64,000 nucleotides of DNA from Maricaulis sp048269565 (GTDB lineage Bacteria; Pseudomonadota; Alphaproteobacteria; Caulobacterales; Maricaulaceae): NCBI RefSeq assembly GCF_048269565.1, contig NZ_JBLXIK010000003.1:186001-250000 (forward strand), read 5' to 3'. The translations under genes and the position numbers were made by a program. The notes under the pieces were generated by a model that was given only the letters and a program-made list of their open reading frames with translations, was not told the DNA's origin and made no database searches. Shown here piece after piece: positions 50,448 through 58,681 of the stretch (positions within the stretch are counted from its first letter, which is position 1; each line of letters opens with the position of its first letter).

Positions 50448-51428
50448 TCATCCCAGCGCCATCGCGGCCCGCTTGGCATAATAGGTCACAATCCCGCTCG
50501 CCCCGGCGCGCTTGAAGGCCAGCAGGCTCTCCAGCATGCAGCGTTCGCCATCGATCCAGCCATTGGCGGCGGCGGCTTCGATCATGGCGTACTCGCCGGA
50601 GACCTGGAAAGCGAAGACGGGGATGTCGAAATTATCGGCCAGCAGGCGCACGATATCGAGATAGGGCAGGCCGGGCTTGACCATCACCATATCGGCGCCC
50701 TCGGCGATGTCGAGCTCGACCTCGCGCAGGGCTTCGGCCGCATTGCCGGGATTCATCTGATAGGTCTTCTTGTCGCCCTTCAGGGCTGCGGCCGAGCCGA
50801 TGGCCTCGCGATAGGGGCCATAAAAGCCCGAGGCGTATTTGGCGGCGTAGGAGAGGATCATCGTATGGCTGTGGCCCTCGGCCTCGAGCGCTTCGCGGAT
50901 GGCGCCGATACGGCCATCCATCATGTCGGACGGGGCGCAGACATCGCAGCCGGCTTCCGCCTGCACCAGGGCCTGTTCGATCAGGCGTTCGATGGTGGCG
51001 TCATTGTCGATGGTCTCGCCATCGAGCACGCCGTCATGGCCATGGGTGGTGAAGGGATCGAGCGCGACATCGCAGATGACGCCGAGATTGGGCGCGGCCT
51101 CCTTGATGGTGCGAATCGCATTCGGGATCAGGCCATCGCGATTGAGGGCTTCTGTGCCGTCTTCGTTCTTCTTCGCCGGGTCGATATGCGGGAAGATGGC
51201 CAGCGCGGGAATGCCCAGCGCCTGGGCTTCCTTCGCGGCGCTGGCGAGGCCCTTCAGCGTCAGGCGCTCGACGCCGGGCATGGCGGCGATGGGTTCCGGC
51301 CTGTCCTGGTCGGTGATGACGACGGACCAGATCAGGTCGTTGCTGGTGAGGGCGTTTTCCTGGACCAGGCGGCGCGTCCAGTCGTGCTGGCGCAGGCGGC
51401 GAAGGCGGGTGGCGGGGAAGAGGCCCAT
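50448..51428 (-). CDS. hemB: Delta-aminolevulinic acid dehydratase (porphobilinogen synthase)
   Basis: 326 residues, joining two 5-aminolevulinate molecules into porphobilinogen. The two Schiff-base lysines are in LSYAAKYASGFYGPYR and MVMVKPGLPYLDIV. The metal region is ICDVALDPFTTHGHDG, with Asp/Thr in place of the zinc Cys triad, so it is probably of the Mg- or K-dependent type. Start at 51428 is preferred because AAGGA lies eight bases upstream and the family's MGLFPATRLRRLR begins there. HemA at 56493 supplies its substrate. Confidence 0.95.
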   Translation of the reverse strand: MGLFPATRLRRLRQHDWTRRLVQENALTSNDLIWSVVITDQDRPEPIAAMPGVERLTLKGLASAAKEAQALGIPALAIFPHIDPAKKNEDGTEALNRDGLIPNAIRTIKEAAPNLGVICDVALDPFTTHGHDGVLDGETIDNDATIERLIEQALVQAEAGCDVCAPSDMMDGRIGAIREALEAEGHSHTMILSYAAKYASGFYGPYREAIGSAAALKGDKKTYQMNPGNAAEALREVELDIAEGADMVMVKPGLPYLDIVRLLADNFDIPVFAFQVSGEYAMIEAAAANGWIDGERCMLESLLAFKRAGASGIVTYYAKRAAMALG

Positions 51429-51516
51429 GAGTTCTGTCCTTGTCTCGTCAAACATCACAAACTTGCGGCTTTGGCGCGGTCACGATACGCCATGCCAAAC
51501 ACTCATAGCCGACAGG

Positions 51517-52662
51517 ATGCCCGCTGTGCACTTCGCTCTCACTGAAGATCAGATACTGATTCAGGACGCCGCCCGCAATTTCTCAAATGACCGCCTCAAG
51601 CCCAATGCGGCCAAGTGGGATGAGGACAAGCATTTCCCGGTCGACGCCCTGCGCGCTGCCGCCGAAATGGGCTTTGCCGGGATTTATACGCGCGAAGATG
51701 TCGGCGGATCGGGTCTGTCGCGGCTGGATGCCTGTCTGATCTTCGAGCAATTATCGCGCGGATGTGTCGCAACCGCGGCCTTCCTGTCGATCCACAATAT
51801 GTGCGCCTGGATGATCGACACCTGGGGCACGGAAGACCAGCGCCAGCGCTTCCTGCCCGACATGATGTCGATGGAGAAGATCGCCTCCTATTGCCTGACC
51901 GAGCCGGGCGCCGGGTCCGATGCGGCCAGCCTGCGCACCAAGGCCGTGCGCGATGGCGATCATTATGTCCTCAACGGTGCCAAGGCCTTCATCTCCGGCG
52001 CCGGGACCTCGGATTATTACATCGTCATGTGCCGCACCGGCGGTGACGGCCCCAAGGGCATCTCGACCATTCTCGTTGAGAAGGACACGCCGGGCCTGAC
52101 CTTCGGGGCCAATGAAAAGAAAATGGGCTGGAATGCCCAGCCGACCCGCATCGTCAATTTTGCCGATTGCCGCGTTCCCGTCGCCAACCGTCTTGCCGAT
52201 GAGGGCATGGGCTTTACCCTGGCGATGAAGGGGCTGAATGGCGGCCGCATCAATATCGGGGCCTGTTCGCTCGGCGGCGCCAGCGAGGCGCTCGATCTGG
52301 CGCTCGACTATGTCTCGACCCGCCAGCAATTCGGTCGCCCGATCGGCCAGTTCCAGGTGTCGCAATTCAAGCTTGCCGACATGGCGACCGAGCTCGAGGC
52401 CTCGCGCCTGATGCTTTATCGCGCCGCTGCATCGGTCGACGCCAATGACCCCTCGGCGGCGAAATATTGCGCCATGGCCAAGCGATTCGCGACCGATGCC
52501 TGTTTCGACATCGCCAACCAGGCGCTGCAGCTGCATGGCGGCTATGGCTATCTCAAGGATTATCCGATGGAGCGCATCGTGCGCGATCTGCGCGTCCACC
52601 AGATCCTCGAGGGCACCAACGAGATCATGCGCGTCATCATCGCCAAGGATCTGATGAAATAG
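51517..52662 (+). CDS. Acyl-CoA dehydrogenase, isobutyryl-CoA dehydrogenase-like
   Basis: 381 residues. ACAD motifs: YCLTEPGAGSDAASLRTKA (FAD site), ACSLGGASEALDLALDY, RQQFGRPIGQFQVSQFKLAD, and the catalytic Glu in LEGTNEIMRVIIAKDL. The order of neighbours (hydroxyisobutyryl-CoA hydrolase and mmsB) and similarity to ACAD8 suggest oxidation of isobutyryl-CoA in valine breakdown. A GTG at 51526 is an alternative start. It is divergent from hemB. Confidence 0.9.
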   Translation: MPAVHFALTEDQILIQDAARNFSNDRLKPNAAKWDEDKHFPVDALRAAAEMGFAGIYTREDVGGSGLSRLDACLIFEQLSRGCVATAAFLSIHNMCAWMIDTWGTEDQRQRFLPDMMSMEKIASYCLTEPGAGSDAASLRTKAVRDGDHYVLNGAKAFISGAGTSDYYIVMCRTGGDGPKGISTILVEKDTPGLTFGANEKKMGWNAQPTRIVNFADCRVPVANRLADEGMGFTLAMKGLNGGRINIGACSLGGASEALDLALDYVSTRQQFGRPIGQFQVSQFKLADMATELEASRLMLYRAAASVDANDPSAAKYCAMAKRFATDACFDIANQALQLHGGYGYLKDYPMERIVRDLRVHQILEGTNEIMRVIIAKDLMK

Positions 52663-52670
52663 GAGAGCGC

Positions 52671-53069
52671 ATGGCTGACGACGCCCGAGACCGCAAATTC
52701 GCCTCCACCATGGAGGCGTTTGAACATGCCTGCGCCGAGCACGATACCCTGATCGTGCCGGAACAGCCCTTGCTCGCCATGGTGCTGGAATCGGTCGCCG
52801 ATGCCGGCGGCGAGGAGGATGGCTGTGCCCAGCTGACCCTGAAAGTCGCGTCCGAAGATGGCGGCTATATCGTCATTTCGCGCACCACATTTGCGCCGAA
52901 ACAACCCCTGCACCCGGGCGATCTGGTCTGCTGGGTGCCGCTGCAACACGACGCCGAACTCGCCGCCCGCGCCCCGGATGAGCGCTTCGGCTGGGTCGGC
53001 CTGGTGTTTGCCTCGTTCGAGCCGGAATGGGACGAGGATGAATGGGTGGTGCGCGAGTTTTTCGAGTGA
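52671..53069 (+). CDS. Hypothetical acidic protein in the valine operon
   Basis: 132 residues, rich in Glu and Asp, no signal or membrane segment. FEHACAEHDTLIVPEQPLLAM and GYIVISRTTFAPKQPL are the most structured-looking parts; the end FEPEWDEDEWVVREFFE is strongly acidic. No family recognised. AGGAG at 52661-52665 precedes the ATG, which follows the acyl-CoA dehydrogenase stop by eight bases, so it is co-transcribed. Confidence 0.7.
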   Translation: MADDARDRKFASTMEAFEHACAEHDTLIVPEQPLLAMVLESVADAGGEEDGCAQLTLKVASEDGGYIVISRTTFAPKQPLHPGDLVCWVPLQHDAELAARAPDERFGWVGLVFASFEPEWDEDEWVVREFFE

Positions 53070-53121
53070 CGCGAACAGCGTGATCGGCTAATCTGACCAT
53101 GTTTATGGTCAGGGGTGCGAG

Positions 53122-53385
53122 ATGATTGAAGTCGGTGTGCTGGAAGCCAAGACCCGCCTGTCGGCCCTGCTTGATGCCGTCGAGCGCGGCGAGGGACCGA
53201 TCGTGATTACCCGCCACGGCAAGCGCATCGCCGTCCTTTCCCGCCAGGAGCCCTATGTCGACAAACAGCTTTCCGGCGAGGAACTCGTGGCGAAGCTGAA
53301 GGCGTTCCGCGAAACGCAAAAGCCCTGTCCGGAGCTGGACGGGCTGAGCTGGGAAGAGCTCAGGGCTGAAGCGTGGCGGAGTTAA
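53122..53385 (+). CDS. Phd/YefM-type antitoxin
   Basis: 87 residues. EVGVLEAKTRLSALLDAVE followed by GEGPIVITRHGKRIAVLS is the Phd/YefM DNA-binding fold. The C-terminal half is the flexible toxin-wrapping part (DGLSWEELRAEAWRS). It overlaps the toxin start by 13 bases. Antitoxins of this class autorepress their promoter; the short gap before it (52 bases) may contain one, but no clear dyad was found. Confidence 0.9.
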   Translation: MIEVGVLEAKTRLSALLDAVERGEGPIVITRHGKRIAVLSRQEPYVDKQLSGEELVAKLKAFRETQKPCPELDGLSWEELRAEAWRS

Positions 53386-53807
53386 CACCGCTTGTCGTTG
53401 ATGCATCTGCCGCCCTTGGCTGGGTGCTGAAGACGCAAGGCGGGCCGCGCAGCGATGAATTTCTGGCAGAGCTGCGGCGCTATCGATTGATCGCGCCCGA
53501 CGTGTTCGCCTGGGAGACCAGCAATGTGCTGCGCCTCTGGGCTGTGCGGGGGAGTCTCAATCTCGATGACACGCTGCAGCAACTTCACGATCTGCGGATC
53601 ACCGTCCTGCCGCCGCGCGTTACGGGACATATCTATGAACTAACCGGATTTGCACGTTCGGTCGGCTTGAGCCTGTTCGACGCCGCCTATCTCGCCCTTG
53701 CCATCGAATCCGGCGGTGAACTGGTGTCGAGAGACAAAGCCCTGTTGACGGTGGCGCGGGCAAACGCCATCCCTTGTCATGATTTGAGCGAACCGAGTGT
53801 GTCATGA
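53373..53807 (+). CDS. vapC: VapC-type PIN-domain toxin
   Basis: 144 residues. The PIN nuclease acidic residues are visible: VVDASAALGW (Asp), FAWETSNVL (Glu), LFDAAYLALA (Asp) and LVSRDKALL (Asp). VapC toxins cleave tRNA or rRNA. A GTG start at 53373 lies inside the antitoxin gene. Its TGA stop overlaps the ATG of the hydroxyisobutyryl-CoA hydrolase gene (ATGA at 53804), which is unusual because it couples a toxin to a metabolic gene. Confidence 0.9.
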   Translation: MAELTPLVVDASAALGWVLKTQGGPRSDEFLAELRRYRLIAPDVFAWETSNVLRLWAVRGSLNLDDTLQQLHDLRITVLPPRVTGHIYELTGFARSVGLSLFDAAYLALAIESGGELVSRDKALLTVARANAIPCHDLSEPSVS

Positions 53808-54865
53808 CCCAAGAACCCGAAATCATCGCGCGCAAAACCGGCCATGTCGGCCGTATCACCCTCAACCGCCCCAAGGCGCTCAATGCGCTGACCCATGGCA
53901 TGTGTCTGTCCATGATCGAGGCGTTGCAGGCCTGGCGCGAGGATGACGCGGTGCAGGCCATCGTCGTCGACGGGGCCGGGGAGAAGGGGTTTTGCGCCGG
54001 CGGCGATATCCTCAAGCTTCACGATAGCGGCAAGGCCGGCGATGATAATGCCTGGCTGTTCTGGCGCGATGAATACCGGCTCAACACGCTGATCCAGTCC
54101 TATCCCAAACCCTATGTCGCGCTGATTGACGGTATCGTCATGGGCGGCGGCGTTGGCGTGTCGGTGCATGGCTCCCACCGTATCGCAGGTGACAAGACGA
54201 TGTTCGCCATGCCCGAGACGGGGATCGGCTTTCACCCCGATGTCGGCGGCGCCTGGTTCCTGCCGCGGCTCGATGGCGAGATCGGCACCTGGATGGGCCT
54301 GACCGGCGCGCGCCTGAAAGCGCCCGATTGCATCGCTGCCGGTCTGGCGACGCATTACTGTCCAAGCACGCAATATGAGGCCCTGCTGGCCGCGCTCGAG
54401 AGCGCCGATCTGTCGGGCGAGGACGCGCTGGAAGTCCTGCTCGAGGAATTCTCCGGCGATCCCGGCGACAGCGATCTGGCCCTGACGCGCACCCTGATCG
54501 ATGCCGCCTTCGCCGGCGATGATGTCGAGGCGATGGTCGGGCGGATGGTTGCCGCCGGTGATGCCTGGTCGATGAAACAGCTCAAAATCCTGTCCGGCAA
54601 GTCACCGACAGCGCTCAAACTGACCCTGGCCGCCCTGCGCGCCGGTGCGGATTTGAGCTTTGAGGGCGTGATGCGGCAGGATTTGCGGCTCAGTTCCTGG
54701 TGTCTGACCGGCAAGGATTTCTATGAGGGCGTCCGCGCGGTCATCATCGACAAGGACCATGCGCCAGTCTGGTCCCCGGCGACACTGGCCGAGGTCGACG
54801 ACCTTGATATTGCCGCCGCCTTCGCACCGCTGGACGATAAGCATGAAATGACTTTCCTCGACTGA
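53804..54865 (+). CDS. 3-hydroxyisobutyryl-CoA hydrolase
   Basis: 353 residues, crotonase fold. GEKGFCAGGDILKLHDSGK is the oxyanion-hole region, DGIVMGGGVGVSVHGSHRIA is the second, and FAMPETGIGFHPDVGGAWFL with its Glu/Asp is specific for HIBCH-type hydrolases rather than enoyl-CoA hydratases. The C-terminal extension with FEGVMRQDLRLSSWCL also fits HIBCH. It follows vapC with coupled translation and precedes mmsB. Confidence 0.92.
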   Translation: MTQEPEIIARKTGHVGRITLNRPKALNALTHGMCLSMIEALQAWREDDAVQAIVVDGAGEKGFCAGGDILKLHDSGKAGDDNAWLFWRDEYRLNTLIQSYPKPYVALIDGIVMGGGVGVSVHGSHRIAGDKTMFAMPETGIGFHPDVGGAWFLPRLDGEIGTWMGLTGARLKAPDCIAAGLATHYCPSTQYEALLAALESADLSGEDALEVLLEEFSGDPGDSDLALTRTLIDAAFAGDDVEAMVGRMVAAGDAWSMKQLKILSGKSPTALKLTLAALRAGADLSFEGVMRQDLRLSSWCLTGKDFYEGVRAVIIDKDHAPVWSPATLAEVDDLDIAAAFAPLDDKHEMTFLD

Positions 54866-54912
54866 GGCCTCGACGCCTTGCGAGCGCAATAATCAAATTC
54901 GGGAGATTTCAC

Positions 54913-55806
54913 ATGGCAGTGATCGCATTCATCGGCCTGGGCAATATGGGTTCGGGCATGGCGGCCAATCTCGTCAAGGCGGGCCATGAGGTGCAGGCGT
55001 ATGATCTCAGCGCCGCAGCGCTGGCGCACGCGGTCGAACAGGGCGCGAAGGCGGCGAGCTCGACGGCTGACGCCGTGACGGGCGCGGCCGCTGTTGTTTC
55101 CATGCTGCCGGCCGGCAAGCATGTCCGCGCCGTCTATGAAAATGACGTCTTCCCGAATGCCGCGCCGGGCACGCTCTTCCTCGATTGCTCGACGATTGAT
55201 GTCGACAGTGCCCGCTTTGTCGGCAAGGCCGCCGTCGAGAAGGGCTTCCGCTTCGTCGACGCGCCCGTCTCCGGCGGTGTCGCGGCGGCAGCGGCTGGCA
55301 CACTGACCTTCATGGTCGGCGGCGCCGAGGCGGATTTTGCTGTCGCCGAACCCATCCTGCAGGCAATGGGCAAGGCGATCCTGCATGCCGGCGATACCGG
55401 TGCGGGACAGGCGGCGAAGATCTGCAACAATATGCTGCTCGGCATCACCATGATCGGCACCTGCGAGGCCTTTGCCCTGGCCGAGAAACTCGGCCTGGAC
55501 CAGCAGAAATTCTTCGACATTTCCTCGAAAGCCTCCGGCCAGTCCTGGTCGATGACCAGCTATTGCCCGGTCGCCGGGCCGATCCCGACGACACCGGCCA
55601 ACAAGGATTACAAGCCCGGCTTTGCCACGGCGATGATGCTGAAGGACCTCAAACTGGCCCAGGACGCGGCCCAGGCTTCCGGTGCCTCGACGCCGCTGGG
55701 TGCCCAGGCCGAGGCGCTGTACGCGATGTTCGGCAATCTCGGTGGCCAGGACCTTGATTTTTCAGCCATCTACAAGATGCTTAACGGAAGCTGGAAGGCG
55801 GATTAA
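54913..55806 (+). CDS. mmsB: 3-hydroxyisobutyrate dehydrogenase
   Basis: 297 residues, converting 3-hydroxyisobutyrate to methylmalonate semialdehyde in valine catabolism. FIGLGNMGSGMAANLVKAGH (NAD motif), FVDAPVSGGVAAAAAGTLTF, and the catalytic Lys in GAGQAAKICNNMLLGITMIG are present. SWSMTSYCPVAGPIPTTPAN is diagnostic for the HIBADH branch. It begins 47 bases after the hydrolase and ends the catabolic operon. Confidence 0.93.
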   Translation: MAVIAFIGLGNMGSGMAANLVKAGHEVQAYDLSAAALAHAVEQGAKAASSTADAVTGAAAVVSMLPAGKHVRAVYENDVFPNAAPGTLFLDCSTIDVDSARFVGKAAVEKGFRFVDAPVSGGVAAAAAGTLTFMVGGAEADFAVAEPILQAMGKAILHAGDTGAGQAAKICNNMLLGITMIGTCEAFALAEKLGLDQQKFFDISSKASGQSWSMTSYCPVAGPIPTTPANKDYKPGFATAMMLKDLKLAQDAAQASGASTPLGAQAEALYAMFGNLGGQDLDFSAIYKMLNGSWKAD

Positions 55807-55872
55807 ACGCTCTTTAGCCAGTTCCTGCTAACGTGCTGCCAAGGATCAGAACGATCAGGTGGAGTGGGTAAC

Positions 55873-56364
55873 ATGGCATTGGCAGAAAATCTGGCACCGG
55901 TTCCGGGCACGAATACGCAATATCTTGAGCTGTTGCAGCTGGTTGAACGCCTGCACCGGCAATTGCTCGATGTTGTGAAGGACGAGCTGGACCGGGATAG
56001 TCTGGACAATCTCAATAGTGTCCAGGCGCTGTTGCTGTTCAATATCGGTGACCAGGAACTGACGGCCGGAGAGCTGCGCACGCGCGGGCATTATCTTGGC
56101 TCCAATGTCTCCTACAATCTCAAGAAGCTCGTCGATGCCGGCTATATTCGCCATGAGCGCTCGGCGGTTGATCGCCGTGCCGTGCGCGTGTCCCTGACCG
56201 AGAGCGGCAGCGCCGTGCGCGCCAAACTGTCGGCCCTGTTTGAACGCCAGGGCGCCTCCCTGAGCCCGGTCGGCGGTGTCGATGATGAGAGCCTGCCCGC
56301 CGTCAACACGGCGCTGACGCGTGTCGAGCGCTTCTGGGCCGACCATATCCGCTTCCGCATGTAG
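55873..56364 (+). CDS. MarR-type winged-helix regulator (LdtR-like)
   Basis: 163 residues. LLQLVERLHRQLLDVVKDEL leads into the winged helix LNSVQALLLFNIGDQEL, ELRTRGHYLGSNVSYNLKKL and a wing with DRRAVRVSLTESG. The sequence resembles the LdtR group known from Liberibacter and rhizobia, which controls cell-wall L,D-transpeptidases and osmotic tolerance. ATG 55873 with GGTGGAG upstream is chosen over GTG 55864. Targets cannot be read from the window. Confidence 0.88.
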   Translation: MALAENLAPVPGTNTQYLELLQLVERLHRQLLDVVKDELDRDSLDNLNSVQALLLFNIGDQELTAGELRTRGHYLGSNVSYNLKKLVDAGYIRHERSAVDRRAVRVSLTESGSAVRAKLSALFERQGASLSPVGGVDDESLPAVNTALTRVERFWADHIRFRM

Positions 56365-56492
56365 GCTTTCCTTGCCGCGCTGACTGCGATTTTTCGCGGG
56401 TGCGGCGCTTCGTCCATTCGCAGGAGCCGTGTTAACGGTCTATACGTCGATTCAAACCTGAATGGACGCAGCAGACCGTGAACGAGGCCGGC

Positions 56493-57716
56493 ATGGATTA
56501 CCAGAACGCGTTTGAAGCGGCCGTGCGCCGTGTGAAGGCCGAGGGCCGTTACCGCGTATTCGCCGATCTTTTGCGCCGCAAGGGGGAGTTTCCCGTCGCG
56601 CGCTGGCGGGCTCCGGACGGCCAGGTCAAGGACGTGACCGTCTGGTGTTCCAATGATTATCTCGGCATGGGGCAATTGCCCTGCGTCGTGGAGTCGATGA
56701 AAAAAGCCATCGACGATGTCGGCTCCGGCGCCGGCGGCACCCGCAATATCTCCGGCACGACGCATTATCATGTCGAGCTCGAGCGCTCGCTCGCCGATCT
56801 GCACAACAAGGATGCGGCGCTGCTCTTCACCTCGGGCTACATTTCCAACGAGGCGACGCTGTCCACCCTCGGCAAGATCCTGCCGGGCCTGATCATTTTC
56901 TCCGACGAACTCAATCACGCCTCGATGATTGCCGGCGTGAAGGGCGCGCGCTGCGAGAAGCATGTCTGGCGCCATAATGATGTCGCGCATCTGGAAGAAT
57001 TGCTTGCGGCCGCTCCCAAGGATGCGCCGAAACTGATCGCCTTTGAATCGGTGTATTCGATGGATGGCGATATCGGCCCGATCAAGGCGGTCTGTGATCT
57101 CGCCGATAAATACAATGCCCTGACCTATATTGATGAAGTGCACGCGGTCGGCCTCTATGGCCTGCGCGGCGGCGGCATCGCCGAACGCGAAGGCTTGATG
57201 CACCGGATCGACATCATCGAAGGCACGCTGGGCAAGGCCTATGGGGTGATGGGCGGCTATGTGGCTGCCAATGAGATCATTATCGATGCGATCCGTTCGC
57301 TCGCGTCCGGCTTCATCTTCACTACCGCGCTGCCACCGGCGCTCGCCGCCGGCGCACGCGCCAGTGTCGAATATCTCAAATCAGCGCACGAGCTGCGCGA
57401 GAAGCACCAGGAGCGCGCAGCGACCCTGAAGGCCCGTCTCGCCGAGGCCGGCTTCCCGGTGATGCCGTCTGTGACGCATATCGTGCCGGTGCAGGTCGGC
57501 GATCCCGTCCTGTGCAAGCGCATGACCGACATGCTGCTCGACGAGCACTGCATCTATGTCCAGCCGATCAATTATCCCACCGTGCCCAAGGGCACCGAGC
57601 GCCTGCGCCTGACGCCGACTCCGCTGCATACCGACGCCATGATCGATGAACTGATCGAGGCGCTGCATGATGTCTGGCAGAGCGCGTCCGCGCAGGACGT
57701 GGCGGTGCGGGGATGA
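56493..57716 (+). CDS. hemA: 5-aminolevulinate synthase
   Basis: 407 residues. A PLP enzyme condensing glycine and succinyl-CoA, the C4 route to heme typical of alphaproteobacteria. The PLP Lys is K248 (IIEGTLGKAYGVMGGY). SGAGGTRNISGTTHYHVELE and YIDEVHAVGLYGLRGGGIAE are conserved. The N-terminus MDYQNAFEAAVRRV and the C-terminal QPINYPTVPKGTERLRLTPT favour ALAS over Kbl. The ATG at 56493 has GAGG upstream; a GTG at 56478 does not. DUF6898 gene follows by 13 bases. Confidence 0.95.
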   Translation: MDYQNAFEAAVRRVKAEGRYRVFADLLRRKGEFPVARWRAPDGQVKDVTVWCSNDYLGMGQLPCVVESMKKAIDDVGSGAGGTRNISGTTHYHVELERSLADLHNKDAALLFTSGYISNEATLSTLGKILPGLIIFSDELNHASMIAGVKGARCEKHVWRHNDVAHLEELLAAAPKDAPKLIAFESVYSMDGDIGPIKAVCDLADKYNALTYIDEVHAVGLYGLRGGGIAEREGLMHRIDIIEGTLGKAYGVMGGYVAANEIIIDAIRSLASGFIFTTALPPALAAGARASVEYLKSAHELREKHQERAATLKARLAEAGFPVMPSVTHIVPVQVGDPVLCKRMTDMLLDEHCIYVQPINYPTVPKGTERLRLTPTPLHTDAMIDELIEALHDVWQSASAQDVAVRG

Positions 57717-57729
57717 GGTTGGTGTCTCG

Positions 57730-57966
57730 ATGAGCGGTCGCGAGATCTACATCGAGACCCAGCGCGTTGGCGGCAGCGTCCGGGTTGCGGCCGTTGACGC
57801 GGCCACCGGCGAGGAAGTGGTGTTCCAGGTTCCGCCCCGTACGACCAAGGCTGAAATTGACCAGCTTGCCTTGGCTAAACTGGCCTGGAAAATGGGCCGC
57901 AATGAATCCTCCGAGCCGGACGAAAAACGGCCGGGCACAAGGCCCGGCCGCGGTATTTCCGTCTGA
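57730..57966 (+). CDS. DUF6898-like small protein
   Basis: 78 residues. MSGREIYIETQRVGGSVRVA and DQLALAKLAWKMGR match the small alphaproteobacterial protein found beside hemA, of unknown function. The last residues (about 67-75) are encoded by the hairpin that terminates mucR on the opposite strand, giving a Gly/Pro/Arg-rich tail. Probably co-transcribed with hemA. Confidence 0.75.
   Translation: MSGREIYIETQRVGGSVRVAAVDAATGEEVVFQVPPRTTKAEIDQLALAKLAWKMGRNESSEPDEKRPGTRPGRGISV
57928..57950 (-). terminator. Rho-independent terminator of mucR, inside the convergent CDS
   Basis: On the minus strand a perfect 9-bp stem (57950-57942 with 57936-57928, 5-base loop) is followed directly by GTTTTTCG. 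It lies 34 bases after the mucR stop and within the coding end of the DUF6898-like gene. Confidence 0.8.
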
Positions 57967-57983
57967 TCGGCGGTGAGGGCGCG

Positions 57984-58406
57984 TTATGCGTCCTTCTTGC
58001 CGCGACCCAGGCCGATATCCTTGGCGAATTGCGACCGCTTGCGAGAATAGGCCGGCGCCACCATCGGGTAATCGGAAGGCAGATTCCATTTCCGGCGATA
58101 GTCATCCGGTGACATGTTGTATTGCGAGCGCAGGTAGCGCTTCAGCATTTTCAGTTTCTTGCCGTCCTCGAGACAGACGATGTAATCATCGCTGATCGAT
58201 TTAGCCACTGATACGGCGGGCTTCGATTTGGTTTCCTGTTTCAGTTCGATGCCCGAAACTTCTTTCATCGCGGTGTGAACCGAGCGGATCAGGTCCGGCA
58301 CATTGTCGGCGGGCATCGAGTTGTGAGACAGGTAGGATGCGACCACATCCGTTGTCATCCGCAGCAATTCTTCCTGGTCGACTGCCATAATGTTTTCTTC
58401 TGACAT
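57984..58406 (-). CDS. mucR: MucR/Ros-family transcriptional regulator
   Basis: 140 residues. The helical N-terminal oligomerisation part is TTDVVASYLSHNSMPADNV. The DNA-binding core is VCLEDGKKLKMLKRYL and NMSPDDYRRKWNLPSDYPMV, ending in APAYSRKRSQFAKDIGLG. Of the Ros zinc ligands only C78 remains; the others are D81, Y91 and Y96. In related bacteria MucR controls cell-cycle, envelope and motility genes and binds AT-rich DNA with TpA steps. The 275-base divergent region to glyA is AT-rich, suggesting autoregulation. Confidence 0.94.
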   Translation of the reverse strand: MSEENIMAVDQEELLRMTTDVVASYLSHNSMPADNVPDLIRSVHTAMKEVSGIELKQETKSKPAVSVAKSISDDYIVCLEDGKKLKMLKRYLRSQYNMSPDDYRRKWNLPSDYPMVAPAYSRKRSQFAKDIGLGRGKKDA

Positions 58407-58456
58407 ATTTGAGGCCTTTCAAATTCGCTTGGCGTGTTCCGGGGGAGATTGCGCCA

Positions 58457-58515
58457 GTCCAATAAATATTTCTTGATGTATATTGTGAGTTGTTGTCCGG
58501 CTCAAGCATTTAAGT
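58457..58515. promoter_or_regulatory. AT-rich mucR upstream region
   Basis: CAATAAATATTTCTTG and TGTATATTGTGAG are far richer in A and T than the window average and contain repeated TpA steps. They lie 50-110 bases upstream of the mucR start. MucR/Ros/H-NS-like proteins bind such tracts, so an autoregulatory site is likely. Confidence 0.45.
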
Positions 58516-58681
58516 ATGAATAGCCGTAATCGCCGGCCGTATGGCCTGCTGATTGAAATACGCACCAATCCAGTTGCCCGTTCTGAGTTTGTGCCTGCCG
58601 GCGCGGCAACTCGACGCTTGTTTGTCATGCGGACCGGCCTTATCAAGCCGGCAGGCGTGTGTGCGTTGAAGAGGACCGATT

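Noticed and set aside
56493..57716. 2-amino-3-ketobutyrate CoA ligase (kbl), as partner for tdh
   Set aside because: N- and C-terminal motifs and the linkage to a DUF6898-like gene fit 5-aminolevulinate synthase, and the alphaproteobacterial C4 pathway requires it.
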